Origin: Ornithomonoglobus_A sp045612845 | GTDB taxonomy: Bacteria > Bacillota > Clostridia > UBA1381 | Reading direction: 5' to 3' | Length of the DNA: 64,000 nt | Assembly: GCA_045612845.1 (NCBI GenBank) | Contig: JAZKZV010000017.1 | Location: 310,001-374,000, forward strand | Shown here: one piece after another, positions 15,372-24,638 of the stretch | How the letters are laid out: every line of letters begins with the position of its first letter | Position numbering within the stretch: position 1 is the stretch's first letter | Translations under genes and position numbers: made by a program | The notes under the pieces: generated by a model | What the model was told of the DNA's origin: nothing | Database searches by the model: none | What the model saw: only the letters and a program-made list of their open reading frames with translations

Positions 15372-16385
15372 TTAGCCAAGTTCAGCGAAGTACTTGATTG
15401 TTCTAACCATTTGTGATGTGTATGAGTTTTCGTTATCATACCAAGAAACAACTTGTACTTGTGATGTGCCATCACCCATATCAACAACCATTGTTTGTGT
15501 TGCGTCAAAGATTGAACCGAATCTTGAACCAACGATATCTGATGAAACGATTTCATCTGTGTTGTATGCAAATGATTCGTTAGCTGCTGCCTTCATAGCT
15601 GCATTGATACCTTCAACTGTTGCCTTACCTTCAACAACTGCAACAAGAATTGTTGTTGAGCCTGTTGGTGTAGGAACTCTTTGAGCTGAGCCGATAAGCT
15701 TACCGTTAAGCTCAGGAACAACAAGACCGATTGCCTTTGCAGCACCTGTTGAGTTAGGAACTATGTTGCAAGCACCTGCTCTTGATCTTCTTAGGTCGCC
15801 CTTTCTTTGAGGACCGTCAAGAATCATCTGGTCGCCTGTGTAAGCGTGGATTGTTGACATGATACCTGATTTAACCGGCATATAATCGTTAAGAGCCTTA
15901 GCCATTGGAGCTAAGCAGTTTGTTGTACATGAAGCTGCGCTGATGATTTTATCGTCAGCTGTAAGAATGTTGTGGTTTACGTTGTAAACAACTGTTGGAA
16001 GGTCGTTACCAGCAGGAGCTGAGATAACAACTTTCTTAGCACCTGCATCTATGTGAGCTTGTGCCTTATCCTTTGATGTGTAGAAACCTGTACACTCTAA
16101 TACAACGTCTACATCAAGTTCACCCCAAGGAAGCTCTGCAGCATTAGCCTTAGCGTAGATTGTGATTGTCTTTCCGTTTACTGTGATTGAATCATCACCT
16201 GCTGTTACAGAATCAGCATACTCATACTTACCTTGTGATGAGTCATACTTTAAAAGATGAGCAAGCATCTTTGGGCTTGTAAGGTCGTTTATAGCAACTA
16301 CCTCATAACCCTCAGCACCAAACATTTGTCTGAATGCAAGACGGCCTATACGACCGAAACCGTTAATTGCAACTTTAACTGCCAT
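15372..16385 (-). CDS. gap: Glyceraldehyde-3-phosphate dehydrogenase, type I
   Basis: A glycolytic enzyme of 337 residues that converts glyceraldehyde-3-phosphate, NAD+ and phosphate to 1,3-bisphosphoglycerate. The N-terminus VAINGFGRIGRLAFRQ binds NAD, SAASCTTNCLAPMAKAL holds the catalytic Cys, and HAYTGDQMILDGP plus WYDNENSYTSQMV are conserved. ATG 16385 has aggagg at good distance; the ATG at 16406 adds seven residues without a site. Preceded by its own promoter (16451-16479) and transcribed alone. Confidence 0.97.
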   Translation of the reverse strand: MAVKVAINGFGRIGRLAFRQMFGAEGYEVVAINDLTSPKMLAHLLKYDSSQGKYEYADSVTAGDDSITVNGKTITIYAKANAAELPWGELDVDVVLECTGFYTSKDKAQAHIDAGAKKVVISAPAGNDLPTVVYNVNHNILTADDKIISAASCTTNCLAPMAKALNDYMPVKSGIMSTIHAYTGDQMILDGPQRKGDLRRSRAGACNIVPNSTGAAKAIGLVVPELNGKLIGSAQRVPTPTGSTTILVAVVEGKATVEGINAAMKAAANESFAYNTDEIVSSDIVGSRFGSIFDATQTMVVDMGDGTSQVQVVSWYDNENSYTSQMVRTIKYFAELG

Positions 16386-16450
16386 TTGATTTATCCTCCT
16401 AATCAAAATTTATTATAGTTTTAAGGGTATGTCTTTACCCCATCTTCTAT

Positions 16451-16479
16451 ATTTTACCTCAAATTTATTAAATATACAA
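16451..16479 (-). promoter_or_regulatory. Promoter of gap
   Basis: On the minus strand TTGTAT (16479-16474) and TAAAAT (16456-16451) are separated by 17 bases, about 65 bases before the start codon. Confidence 0.6.
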
Positions 16480-16554
16480 GAGTATTTAATAATTTATATG
16501 TAATTTTTCGTATTTGCACAAAAATATGATACAAATATTATATAATTTTGTCTT

Positions 16555-19344
16555 TTATTTCACAATGTTTCGCATAAACCTTTGTGCTATCGGATTTTCT
16601 TCTCTTAAATCCACATTACAGATTACATATCTCTTGCCCTCGTAAACCTTTTCGGCACATGCAAGAACTTTATGCCAAATTCCGTTATCGTCCATATTAC
16701 CGCTTGTCAACACAGGTGTAAAGCCCTCTGCTTCAAAAGTGTTGTACAAAATCGGAGTAATCATATCACTCTCTTTGTTGTACCAATACGAAAAGTCCTT
16801 TTCTTTAAACTCTGCAACTGCACTGTGTCCTGTCTTTCTGCTTGCAAAGTGTACCGGTAGCATTCCGCAAGGCTTAACCTTTACAATTTCGCCCGCAATC
16901 TCATACTCACCCGGTTGAAGATTTGTAATAAACTCAACATCTTCGCCCTTTTTAACCTCAACAGCTTTAAATACCTCGATTGTCTGCTCGGTGTGCGTAA
17001 TAACATTATTATTTTCATCAATAAGAATTGCCTTTAGTGTAAATACTTCTCTGTCATCAACATTGTCAATAACAAATTCTGCATTTGAGATATATGTTAC
17101 ACCACACTCTTTCATATCTACACTGTCTTCGCCCGAAAGAGAGCCAAGCTCGTAAACAACCTTGTATTTACCGCTCTTGTTTGTATCGTTACATACATAA
17201 CATTCAACCGAAATCTTTTCGCCTTCAAAGTATGTAAATCTGTCAGTTCTTAATGATAGCATAATCGGTTCAAGAGCATTTTTGTATGCAAAATATGCAG
17301 GCTTTGGATTTCTTCTGCAATCCATAATTGTCTTCATCCACCCGCTCGGCCATGCGTCTATGAACAAATGCACCGCATTGGATACCATTTTGTCATCACG
17401 TCTGAACGCCTCTGTCATCATTCCAACACCTTTTGCCTGGAATGCCTGACTCTTTTCTACCCAATCCTCCAGCGAATCACCGTCATCATAGAAGAAATAG
17501 TGGAAATCTGCAGTCTGAGCATTTACTATGTTTTTGGGGTCAAATGGCTCTGTTAACCATTCTTTTGGATAACACTCTCTCATTACCTCAGCAAAGTCAA
17601 GCCCCTCTGTACCATATTCTCCGCAACCGTAATACCAGCCCGGCTTAACAGGCAGCCAATAGCCCTTATGAAGCTTACCTATATCAATACCGTGTGCGTT
17701 ATACCACATCGGATAACAGTGGTTATCGGGCATAAACTTGCTTGGCGGGTCGTAGTCTCCGTCAACGTGCTTGATTACTCTGTCGGGGTTTTGCAACAAC
17801 ACCGCGCTATCACAACTCTCGAAGAATATTTCAAGCTCTTTTCTGTTAAAATGTCTGTGAGGCTCGTTGTTTGCATTCGGGAATGGCTCGTTTATGTACG
17901 AAATAATAACGTTACATGGATGTGAACGTACTATTTTTTCCATTTCCTCCGACTGTCTTATGCCCTCTGCAAACTTTGTTCTTCGCATACAACCAAACAG
18001 CGGAAGGTCAGTTTGAGTCATAAGACCAAGCTTATCGCAATACTCATAAACCTCGTCCTGTACAGGTCTTTGAGTTAAACGCAAAAAGTTCATATTACAT
18101 ATCTTTGCCAACAGAATATCGTCTATAAGCTGGTCTATGTCGCCATTCATAACGTCTTGTTGCTCAAAGCCCATTGTGTTTGCGCCTCTAAGACGTATTT
18201 TTCTGCCGTTTAGGTAGAACATTCCCTTTGGTGTGGACTCATTATCCTGAGTAAATGAGCGAACACCGAACTGTCTGCACTGTCTGTCAGCAACCTCACC
18301 CTTGAAGATAACTTCAACCTGCACCTGATACAGATACGGTTTATCCAACTCCCACATTTTCGGATTTTTTATCTCAAATGGGATTTTATAGACATTTTCG
18401 CCTTTTTTAAGCGGCATTGGCAGACCTTTTCCAAGCTGGTCCTTAACTCTTGCTTCGGTCAGCGAGTCGCCCATACCTACTGTTTTTACTGTTTCGGGAA
18501 CATATTTATAGTTCTTTATGGTTGTTTCTTTAAAGTTCTGTCCGTAAACTGATATATTAAACTCAATATCCTTAAAGCAGTAATCAGCATTTATAACTTC
18601 TACCCAGATTTCGTTTTGTCTTACAAATATATCCGAAATATTTACACGATTTCTTATATCAACATATACCTTATCGTAAATTCCCATTCCGGGCGGACAG
18701 TGATGCCAGCCTGTCTGCGCGTCGTCCCAACCAAGACCTGTTGCGGCGTAGAGCTTATCGCCCTCTGTCTTTTCCTGGGTTGCAAAGGCATTACCCAAAT
18801 AGATATAGTCGTTATATACCTCTACCTTGAGTGTGTTTTTGCCCACCTTGATATTTTCGCATATATCAAACTCAAACGGAGAGAAAAATCCCTCGTGTGT
18901 ACCTACACACACGTCATTTATATACACAAATGCCTTGTAGTCAACACCCTTAAAGCAAATGTAATATGCTTTATTTTCATCAACACTATCAAGTGTAAAT
19001 TCAGTTGTATATACCTTTTTTGCATAGCCTGACGGTCCGCCGTAGTGAGGTAATGTAATCTTTTCTCCGTCAACGTCAAACTCTGTGAGGGGAATCTGAA
19101 CATTTATTTTCTCGATTGCAGGAGCATGATTTTCCAAGAAAGGTGCATACTTTGTACGCATTTTTGCAAGCTCTTCTTTCAGCTCCTCTCTTGTAGACAT
19201 TTTCTCCCCTGTTTTTATGGGTGAGTGTCCCTCTTCTTTTAAAGCTACGGTCTTTATATCTTTTTTGGCAGGAGTTTGTTCCTCCAGAAACTCCATTCTG
19301 CCGCCGATACCGTTAGCGGCTATATTTGCAAAAAAATCAGCCAT
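16555..19344 (-). CDS. Glycoside hydrolase family 2 protein
   Basis: A 929-residue retaining glycosidase of family 2 (beta-galactosidase, beta-glucuronidase or mannosidase type). After a long N-terminal extension (1-80) come the sugar-binding jelly roll (about 100-235), the Ig-like domain (235-365), the TIM barrel (365-700) and a C-terminal beta region. The acid/base is probably Glu486 in ISYINEPFP and the nucleophile Glu576 in GCGEYGTEG. No signal peptide is seen, so it is likely cytoplasmic, acting on imported oligosaccharides. Start ATG 19344 follows aggaggaa. It is monocistronic and divergent from ilvE. The exact sugar cannot be told from sequence. Confidence 0.88.
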   Translation of the reverse strand: MADFFANIAANGIGGRMEFLEEQTPAKKDIKTVALKEEGHSPIKTGEKMSTREELKEELAKMRTKYAPFLENHAPAIEKINVQIPLTEFDVDGEKITLPHYGGPSGYAKKVYTTEFTLDSVDENKAYYICFKGVDYKAFVYINDVCVGTHEGFFSPFEFDICENIKVGKNTLKVEVYNDYIYLGNAFATQEKTEGDKLYAATGLGWDDAQTGWHHCPPGMGIYDKVYVDIRNRVNISDIFVRQNEIWVEVINADYCFKDIEFNISVYGQNFKETTIKNYKYVPETVKTVGMGDSLTEARVKDQLGKGLPMPLKKGENVYKIPFEIKNPKMWELDKPYLYQVQVEVIFKGEVADRQCRQFGVRSFTQDNESTPKGMFYLNGRKIRLRGANTMGFEQQDVMNGDIDQLIDDILLAKICNMNFLRLTQRPVQDEVYEYCDKLGLMTQTDLPLFGCMRRTKFAEGIRQSEEMEKIVRSHPCNVIISYINEPFPNANNEPHRHFNRKELEIFFESCDSAVLLQNPDRVIKHVDGDYDPPSKFMPDNHCYPMWYNAHGIDIGKLHKGYWLPVKPGWYYGCGEYGTEGLDFAEVMRECYPKEWLTEPFDPKNIVNAQTADFHYFFYDDGDSLEDWVEKSQAFQAKGVGMMTEAFRRDDKMVSNAVHLFIDAWPSGWMKTIMDCRRNPKPAYFAYKNALEPIMLSLRTDRFTYFEGEKISVECYVCNDTNKSGKYKVVYELGSLSGEDSVDMKECGVTYISNAEFVIDNVDDREVFTLKAILIDENNNVITHTEQTIEVFKAVEVKKGEDVEFITNLQPGEYEIAGEIVKVKPCGMLPVHFASRKTGHSAVAEFKEKDFSYWYNKESDMITPILYNTFEAEGFTPVLTSGNMDDNGIWHKVLACAEKVYEGKRYVICNVDLREENPIAQRFMRNIVK

Positions 19345-19490
19345 TATATTTTCCTCCTATATTAACTGTTTTTTAGAAAATTTCCCCAATTTCCTTCCAC
19401 TACATTTTAACTTAAAATATTTAAAAAAGCAAGGTATTTTATAAAAAAAATAATTATTTTTACAAATGCAGAATTTTTTGGTAAAATTAC

Positions 19491-19519
19491 TTTACAAGCA
19501 AAAAAAAAAGTTGTATAAT
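19491..19519 (+). promoter_or_regulatory. Promoter of ilvE
   Basis: TTTACA (19491-19496) and perfect TATAAT (19514-19519) have a 17-base spacer. The start codon is 57 bases downstream of the -10. Confidence 0.8.
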
Positions 19520-19576
19520 TAACTTGTATTTGTTTTACGATAACATCTTTTTAAGATGAAGAAAGGATAGATAAAA

Positions 19577-20644
19577 ATGGAAATTAAAATTACAAAAACA
19601 ACCACTCCAAAAGCTAAACCCGCCAAAGGTGCGCCTCTTGGTTTTGGTAAAATTTTTACAGACCATATGTTTATTATGAACTACACCGAGGGCAAAGGCT
19701 GGCACGATGCACGAATTGTTCCTTACGGACCAATTTCGCTTGACCCATCGGCAATGGTTTTTCACTATGGTCAGGAAATGTTTGAGGGTCTTAAAGCATA
19801 CCGTGGTGCAGACGGTAAGGCAAGACTTTTCCGTCCTGATATGAATGCAAAGCGTGCAATACAAAGTAACGAAAGACTTTGCATTCCCGAAATACCCGAG
19901 GAAATTTTTGTAGAGGCTATAAAGGCAGTAGTTAAGGTTGACGAGGACTGGATTCCCGAAGATGAGGGAACATCACTCTACATCAGACCGTTTGTTATTG
20001 CAACTGACGAGTTTTTGGGTGTTTCACCGTCAAAAACATACTTATTTATGATTATACTTTCTCCAAGCGGTGCTTACTATGCAAATGGTCTTGCTCCTGT
20101 CGGTATCTGGATAGAAGATGACTATGTAAGAGCAGTAAGAGGCGGTATGGGCTTTGCTAAAACAGGCGGTAACTATGCGGCAAGCTTAGCAGCTCAGGTA
20201 AAAGCTCACGACGACGGTTATTCACAGGTACTATGGCTTGACGGTGTTGAAAGAAAGTACATTGAAGAAGTAGGCGCTATGAATATCTTCTTTAAAATAA
20301 ATGGTAAAATTGTAACACCTATGCTAAACGGAAGTATCCTTCCGGGTGTAACAAGAAACTCGGTAATTCAACTTTGCAAATCCTATGGATATGAAGTAGA
20401 AGAAAGAAAGGTTTCTGTAGATGAGCTTGTTGAGGCGGCAAAGAGCGGTGCTCTTGAAGAATGCTTCGGAACAGGTACTGCAGCAGTTATTTCACCTGTT
20501 GGTAAATTAAGATATAAAGATGATGTATTTGAAATAAATGGCAACGAAATCGGCGCAGTATGCCAAAAGCTATATGATACAATAACAGGTATTCAGAATG
20601 GCTCTGTTGAAGATACATTCGGCTGGATAGTTGAAGTTAAATGA
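19577..20644 (+). CDS. ilvE: Branched-chain amino acid aminotransferase
   Basis: A PLP enzyme (355 residues, fold type IV, longer BCAT group) that interconverts leucine, isoleucine and valine with their 2-oxo acids. Signatures are VFHYGQEMFEGLKAYRG, TSLYIRPFVIATDEFLGV, EEVGAMNIFF and the PLP-phosphate loop GTGTAAVISPVG. The catalytic lysine lies in GFAKTGGNYAAS. Start ATG 19577 follows gaaagga. It is monocistronic with its own promoter and a following hairpin at 20650-20680. Confidence 0.95.
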   Translation: MEIKITKTTTPKAKPAKGAPLGFGKIFTDHMFIMNYTEGKGWHDARIVPYGPISLDPSAMVFHYGQEMFEGLKAYRGADGKARLFRPDMNAKRAIQSNERLCIPEIPEEIFVEAIKAVVKVDEDWIPEDEGTSLYIRPFVIATDEFLGVSPSKTYLFMIILSPSGAYYANGLAPVGIWIEDDYVRAVRGGMGFAKTGGNYAASLAAQVKAHDDGYSQVLWLDGVERKYIEEVGAMNIFFKINGKIVTPMLNGSILPGVTRNSVIQLCKSYGYEVEERKVSVDELVEAAKSGALEECFGTGTAAVISPVGKLRYKDDVFEINGNEIGAVCQKLYDTITGIQNGSVEDTFGWIVEVK

Positions 20645-20649
20645 TAATT

Positions 20650-20680
20650 TTAAAAGGGATTGCAAATGCAATCCCTTTTG
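20650..20680. terminator. Terminator hairpin after ilvE
   Basis: aaaagggattgca and tgcaatccctttt form a perfect stem between convergent genes; T and A runs are short. Confidence 0.75.
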
Positions 20681-20700
20681 TAACGATCTTTTATATGATA

Positions 20701-22104
20701 TCAATCGTGTACAATCCACACCTCATTAAATGCCAACTCTATATAAATAATTACATATTCATTTCCTTTTGCATAAACACTTTCAAATACATCCGTCGTA
20801 CTTTTATCATCGCCCTCGCGAAGAATGTATCCCAACGAAGATAATTTTCTCCAATAATCTCCCACATCGTCCGCACTCGTATACTTGTACACATATAATG
20901 GACTTCCACTCTTTAATGTATCTTTTCTGGAAAGCTTTATCCCTGTTGCACTTGTATATGTAGGAATATTTGTTCCTGCATAGTAACTACCCGAAGTTAT
21001 AGGTATTGTTGAGTTTGTATTTGTATTGGTGTTTGTCTGTTGTGTTTCTTCTTTTTCTACTGTTGATGATGAACCTGTAGAACCGCATCTTATCCACGAG
21101 GTATTATTTCCATTCTTATTTGGCACCTTAAGAAGAATTTCCCCTATGTTTTTATCTGTCAACAAGCCTATTACAATTTTTGATGAACTGCCCGGATACA
21201 TCTTGACATTGAATACTCCGTATGCTCTATATCTGTCCCCAAGTGTTGCCATATCATATACCGGCAAGGAATTTTTTGAGCTTGTATAGAAGGTATCCTT
21301 GTATATAATATCCGACCCTTCTATCTCATCATTGCTTCCATCTGTCGATGAAATATATTTAACGTCAAATTCCATAATAACCCATTCCTGATTTGAGCTT
21401 GGCTTGTCATTAAACCTATTTTCGCTATTTATAATAGAGTCGGCTGTTGACCCGCTAATTATATTTGTACATTTTATATCTACCGTTCTTGTCGGCTCAA
21501 ACGACCATTCATTATGATAAACCGTAGAAGAAGAAACAACAGGCTTTGGTGTTGGTGCCACTGTTGGTTTTGGTGTTGGCACTACTGTCGGCTTTGGCGT
21601 AGGCGCTACTGTTGGTTTTGGCGTTGCAGTCGGCTTTGCTGTTGCAGGAGTATCTTTTTCTAATTCTTTGTAATCAATTTTCTTTGTTGTTATATCAACA
21701 GTCTTTGTATCACCATCCCACTCAACATTACAATTGAATGCCTCCGCAACAAATCGTGCAGGCACAAGGGTTCTGTTATCAATAACCATAGGAGCTATAT
21801 CCATTTCTTTTGGCTGATTATTTACAGTCATTGTTGTCTGTCCGATGGTTGCTTTTACAAGATATGCTTCGTTATAAGCAGTAACCGTTTTGGTCGCATC
21901 ATCCCATTCAACTGTTGCACCCAATGCCTCAAAAATTGCTCTTAGAGGGACCATTGTTCTTCCTCCAATTAAGCGAGGATTTACATCAAATTTTATTTGA
22001 GTATCATCTACAAAAACCTTTACTGTTTCATCTGCGAAAGATATGCTCGAAATGCTAACTACGATTAACAAAGCAGCAATTATCATTCTTATTGTTTTTT
22101 TCAT
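20701..22104 (-). CDS. Secreted stalk-domain protein with Pro-rich linker and C-terminal IPTYT domain
   Basis: A 467-residue exported protein. Residues 1-24 are a signal peptide. Residues about 25-145 form a copper-amine-oxidase N-terminal-like (stalk) domain with two repeats: GGRTMVPLRAIFEALG and DNRTLVPARFVAEAFN. A TPKPT-rich linker follows (about 155-195), then an unrecognised middle region. The last 94 residues (YYAGTNIPTYTSATG onward) match two segments of the scaffold protein at 33393-35735 and define an unnamed shared domain. ATG 22104 follows aggagatg; the upstream ATG at 22146 has no site. Likely cell-wall exposed; function unknown. Confidence 0.85.
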   Translation of the reverse strand: MKKTIRMIIAALLIVVSISSISFADETVKVFVDDTQIKFDVNPRLIGGRTMVPLRAIFEALGATVEWDDATKTVTAYNEAYLVKATIGQTTMTVNNQPKEMDIAPMVIDNRTLVPARFVAEAFNCNVEWDGDTKTVDITTKKIDYKELEKDTPATAKPTATPKPTVAPTPKPTVVPTPKPTVAPTPKPVVSSSTVYHNEWSFEPTRTVDIKCTNIISGSTADSIINSENRFNDKPSSNQEWVIMEFDVKYISSTDGSNDEIEGSDIIYKDTFYTSSKNSLPVYDMATLGDRYRAYGVFNVKMYPGSSSKIVIGLLTDKNIGEILLKVPNKNGNNTSWIRCGSTGSSSTVEKEETQQTNTNTNTNSTIPITSGSYYAGTNIPTYTSATGIKLSRKDTLKSGSPLYVYKYTSADDVGDYWRKLSSLGYILREGDDKSTTDVFESVYAKGNEYVIIYIELAFNEVWIVHD

Positions 22105-22157
22105 AAAAAACATCTCCTTTTCTAATAATTTTAGACAGGTAATCAAAATCTCCTTTC

Positions 22158-22215
22158 GGGCTGTCGAGGACGCCAGCCCCTACAATTTGTAGGGGACGGC
22201 CTCCCGGACGTCCCG
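22158..22215. repeat. GC-rich palindromic repeat, family 2, copy B (double)
   Basis: Two family-2 units lie head to head: an inverted one at about 22158-22184 and a direct one at 22189-22215 (gtaggggacggcc to gacgtcccg). They are joined by cccctacaatttgtagggg, giving a nearly perfect palindrome of about 58 bases upstream of the stalk-domain gene. Confidence 0.75.
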
Positions 22216-22270
22216 TTTTGACAAATTTTTAATCACCTATATTTTTTAGATAATTGTATATCCTTATATA

Positions 22271-22299
22271 AGTATACATCTAATTGAGTATATTGTCAA
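22271..22299 (-). promoter_or_regulatory. Promoter of the stalk-domain gene
   Basis: On the minus strand TTGACA (22299-22294) and TATACT (22276-22271) are separated by 17 bases. It lies inside the inverted repeat shared with the divergent XRE gene, so that regulator may bind here. Confidence 0.8.
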
Positions 22300-22338
22300 G
22301 TATGAATTTATCTAATAAAATATATATAGGTGATTGTT

Positions 22339-22542
22339 ATGATAAAAATTATATTATCCGATACTTTGCAAAACAAAAATATCACAAGATATGAGCTTGC
22401 AAAAAGAACTGGCATACAATATCAGATTATTGATAACTACTACAAAAACAAGGTGGTTAGATACGACAGCTATGTTTTAGACAAAATATGTAAGGCGCTT
22501 GATTGTAATATAACCGAAATAATAAGCTTTGAAAATGAATAA
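22339..22542 (+). CDS. Small XRE-family (Cro/CI-type) regulator
   Basis: A 67-residue protein that is just a helix-turn-helix domain (KNITRYELAKRTGIQYQII, then LDKICKALDCNITEIISF), the compact type common in Firmicutes. ATG 22339 has aggtg at six bases; GTG at 22330 overlaps that site. It is divergent from the stalk-domain secreted protein, and the two starts are bracketed by a long inverted repeat, so it probably controls that gene and itself. A terminator follows at 22555-22590. Confidence 0.85.
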   Translation: MIKIILSDTLQNKNITRYELAKRTGIQYQIIDNYYKNKVVRYDSYVLDKICKALDCNITEIISFENE

Positions 22543-22554
22543 CCATACAAAAAC

Positions 22555-22590
22555 TGACCCCATCATCATAGTTATGAGGTCAGTTTTTTA
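22555..22590. terminator. Terminator between convergent genes
   Basis: aaaactgacc and ggtcagtttt pair around an 18-base loop and are followed by T's, between the XRE gene and the convergent lipoprotein. Confidence 0.75.
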
Positions 22591-22598
22591 CCATTTTT

Positions 22599-22889
22599 TT
22601 ATCTCATTGCGTTTCCTATTGCTCTTGATGTTCCGTCTACTGCCCTGTCAACCGCTCTGCCTGCATCTTCTGCTACATCACCTACTGCATCGCCTGTATC
22701 TTCTACAGTGCCTGCAGCGTCGTTCATGGCATTGTTGGCTTTATCGCTCATATTGTTGTTATTGTCCCCCGCTGTTGCTGTTGGTCTGGGTGTTGGTGCT
22801 GCCTGCCCTGTTGCATTATTGTTTACTCCGCAAGAGGCAAGCATCATAATCGATGTAATCGTAGCTATAATAATACTTACTTTTTTCAT
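22599..22889 (-). CDS. Small lipoprotein of unknown function
   Basis: A 96-residue lipoprotein. The N-terminus MKKVSIIIATITSIMM leads to the lipobox LASC with Cys20 as the lipidation site. The mature part is low complexity: a Pro/Thr segment (TPRPTATAG), Asn-rich NNNN, then Ala/Asp-rich repeats (DAAGTVEDTGDAVGDVAEDA) that may form an amphipathic helix. ATG 22889 follows a ggaggt-type site; the upstream ATG at 22901 lies before it. Convergent with the XRE gene and otherwise isolated. No known family is recognised. Confidence 0.75.
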   Translation of the reverse strand: MKKVSIIIATITSIMMLASCGVNNNATGQAAPTPRPTATAGDNNNNMSDKANNAMNDAAGTVEDTGDAVGDVAEDAGRAVDRAVDGTSRAIGNAMR

Positions 22890-23104
22890 ATTTACCTCCA
22901 AAAAATTTTGTTTTTAACATTTAAATAACAGTAATGTTTTGCTGCATTCTTTATTGTTTCCGTTTGTTAACAAAAAATTCATAACAAAAACAGGAACAAA
23001 AACTAAAATTATACCGTCTAAAAAAGTGAATGATATCATTGATGTTTAAAAAAACAAAAAAACGCGTATAAACAAAATCAAAAATTTTGAAAGGATTAAA
23101 TTTT

Positions 23105-24613
23105 ATGAACAAGAGACTTTTAACAATAGCGCTTGCCTTAATTACAAGTGTAAGCGCAGGAGTAGGTGTTTTTGCAGACAATGCAGAGCCTGTAAACAAT
23201 AGTGATACTCTTCTTATTGCTCAAAAGCCCGAAGAAATAACTATTGAAAACGAACAAATAACACAAGTGGGTACATACCTTATATATGATGTTATTGTTG
23301 ACGATATAAGTGATAATACTATTATCGCAAAAGTAAACGGTGAAGAAACTCACTTTAAAACAAACGAACAAACAATTTTTAATTCAAAAACAAAGGACAT
23401 TCCAACCAAGGGCGATGCTTTAAAAATTGTTGTTGACGGTAATTCACCCGCACCTGCAATTCTTCCTGCCCAGTATACTGCGACAGCAGTTTTAAGAACA
23501 GAGGAAAATGTATATGTAGGTAGCTTTAAAACAACAGACGAGGGTCTTGTAAGCGAAGACAACACTCTTGCTCTTAACTTAGAAGAAACAGATTTTGATG
23601 CAAAAGAGCTTGAAGGAAAAGACGTAGTTGTGCTTTACGGTGCTTCAACAAGAAGTATTCCTGCAATTACTTCACCATCACAGATTTTAGTTCTTAACAC
23701 TCAAACAGAAGAAGTGGAAGAAGATGTTAAGGAAGAAGTTACAGACGACGTATTCGAGCCTTGCTACATAGAGAGCAACTACCTTGTATTTGACGCAGTT
23801 ATAGAAGAAATCGAAGACAATACAGTTACAACAACTGTAGGCGAGCAGACAATGGTATTTAATATCTTTGAAGAAACAATGTTTAGCTCAAAGACAAAGG
23901 ACTCTCTTCAAAAAGGCGACAGCGTTAAATTTATAGTTGATGCTAATGCACCAACAACATTCCAACTTCCTGTAACATACGGAGCAGCTGCAGTTGTTAA
24001 ATCTGATGAAAATGTATTTGTTGGCGAATTCAAATGCAGAGATGGCGCTCTTGTAAGCTGTGATAACACACTTTCACTTAACTTAGAGGGCACAGACTAT
24101 ACTGCAAAAGAATTAAAGAATAACGACCTTATAGTAATTTATGGCGCTTCAACAAGAAGTATTCCTGCTATTACTACACCATCACAAATTATTAAGTTGC
24201 GTGATAACGACAAATCATTCAATGATTTTCTAAATGAAAATGCTTGCGAAACAAAAGATATCATAGACATCTATGTAAACCGTGTAAAGATAGACTTTAC
24301 AAAGTATGATAATGTTCTTCCTGTAATAGAAGACAACTTCACACTTGTTCCTATAAGAGCGGTCGCAGAGGCGCTTGACTGCAACGTTGATTTTGACGAT
24401 GCAACAAAGACAGTAAAAATAACAGATGAAGACAAGGTTATAACACTTGCACTTAATGCAAAAACAGCCACAGTCGACGGTAAAGAGCTTGCTCTTGATA
24501 AAGAGGCAAAGGTTATAAACGACAGAACAATGGTTCCTGCAAGATTTGTTTCAGAATCATTAGGCTACGAGGTTGACTGGAACGGAGAGGCAAAATCAGT
24601 TATAATCGACTGA
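23105..24613 (+). CDS. Secreted protein: two long repeats plus stalk domain
   Basis: A 502-residue exported protein with a signal peptide (1-25, LALITSVSAGVGVFA). Two homologous blocks of about 140 residues follow (about 58-200 and 225-370); both contain SKTKD and ASTRSIPAIT. The last 110 residues form a copper-amine-oxidase N-terminal-like stalk domain (VPIRAVAEALDCNVDFDD, then DRTMVPARFVSESLGY). ATG 23105 is preferred because gaaagga precedes it. Likely located in the cell wall; no enzyme motif is visible. The next gene, an rRNA methyltransferase, starts 25 bases later but seems unrelated. Confidence 0.85.
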   Translation: MNKRLLTIALALITSVSAGVGVFADNAEPVNNSDTLLIAQKPEEITIENEQITQVGTYLIYDVIVDDISDNTIIAKVNGEETHFKTNEQTIFNSKTKDIPTKGDALKIVVDGNSPAPAILPAQYTATAVLRTEENVYVGSFKTTDEGLVSEDNTLALNLEETDFDAKELEGKDVVVLYGASTRSIPAITSPSQILVLNTQTEEVEEDVKEEVTDDVFEPCYIESNYLVFDAVIEEIEDNTVTTTVGEQTMVFNIFEETMFSSKTKDSLQKGDSVKFIVDANAPTTFQLPVTYGAAAVVKSDENVFVGEFKCRDGALVSCDNTLSLNLEGTDYTAKELKNNDLIVIYGASTRSIPAITTPSQIIKLRDNDKSFNDFLNENACETKDIIDIYVNRVKIDFTKYDNVLPVIEDNFTLVPIRAVAEALDCNVDFDDATKTVKITDEDKVITLALNAKTATVDGKELALDKEAKVINDRTMVPARFVSESLGYEVDWNGEAKSVIID

Positions 24614-24638
24614 TAAGATTACAAAAAAGAGGCTCATT

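Noticed and set aside
21530..21640. Short DNA repeats (ttggtgttggc-like) as a CRISPR or satellite
   Set aside because: They encode the TPKPT linker of the stalk-domain protein.
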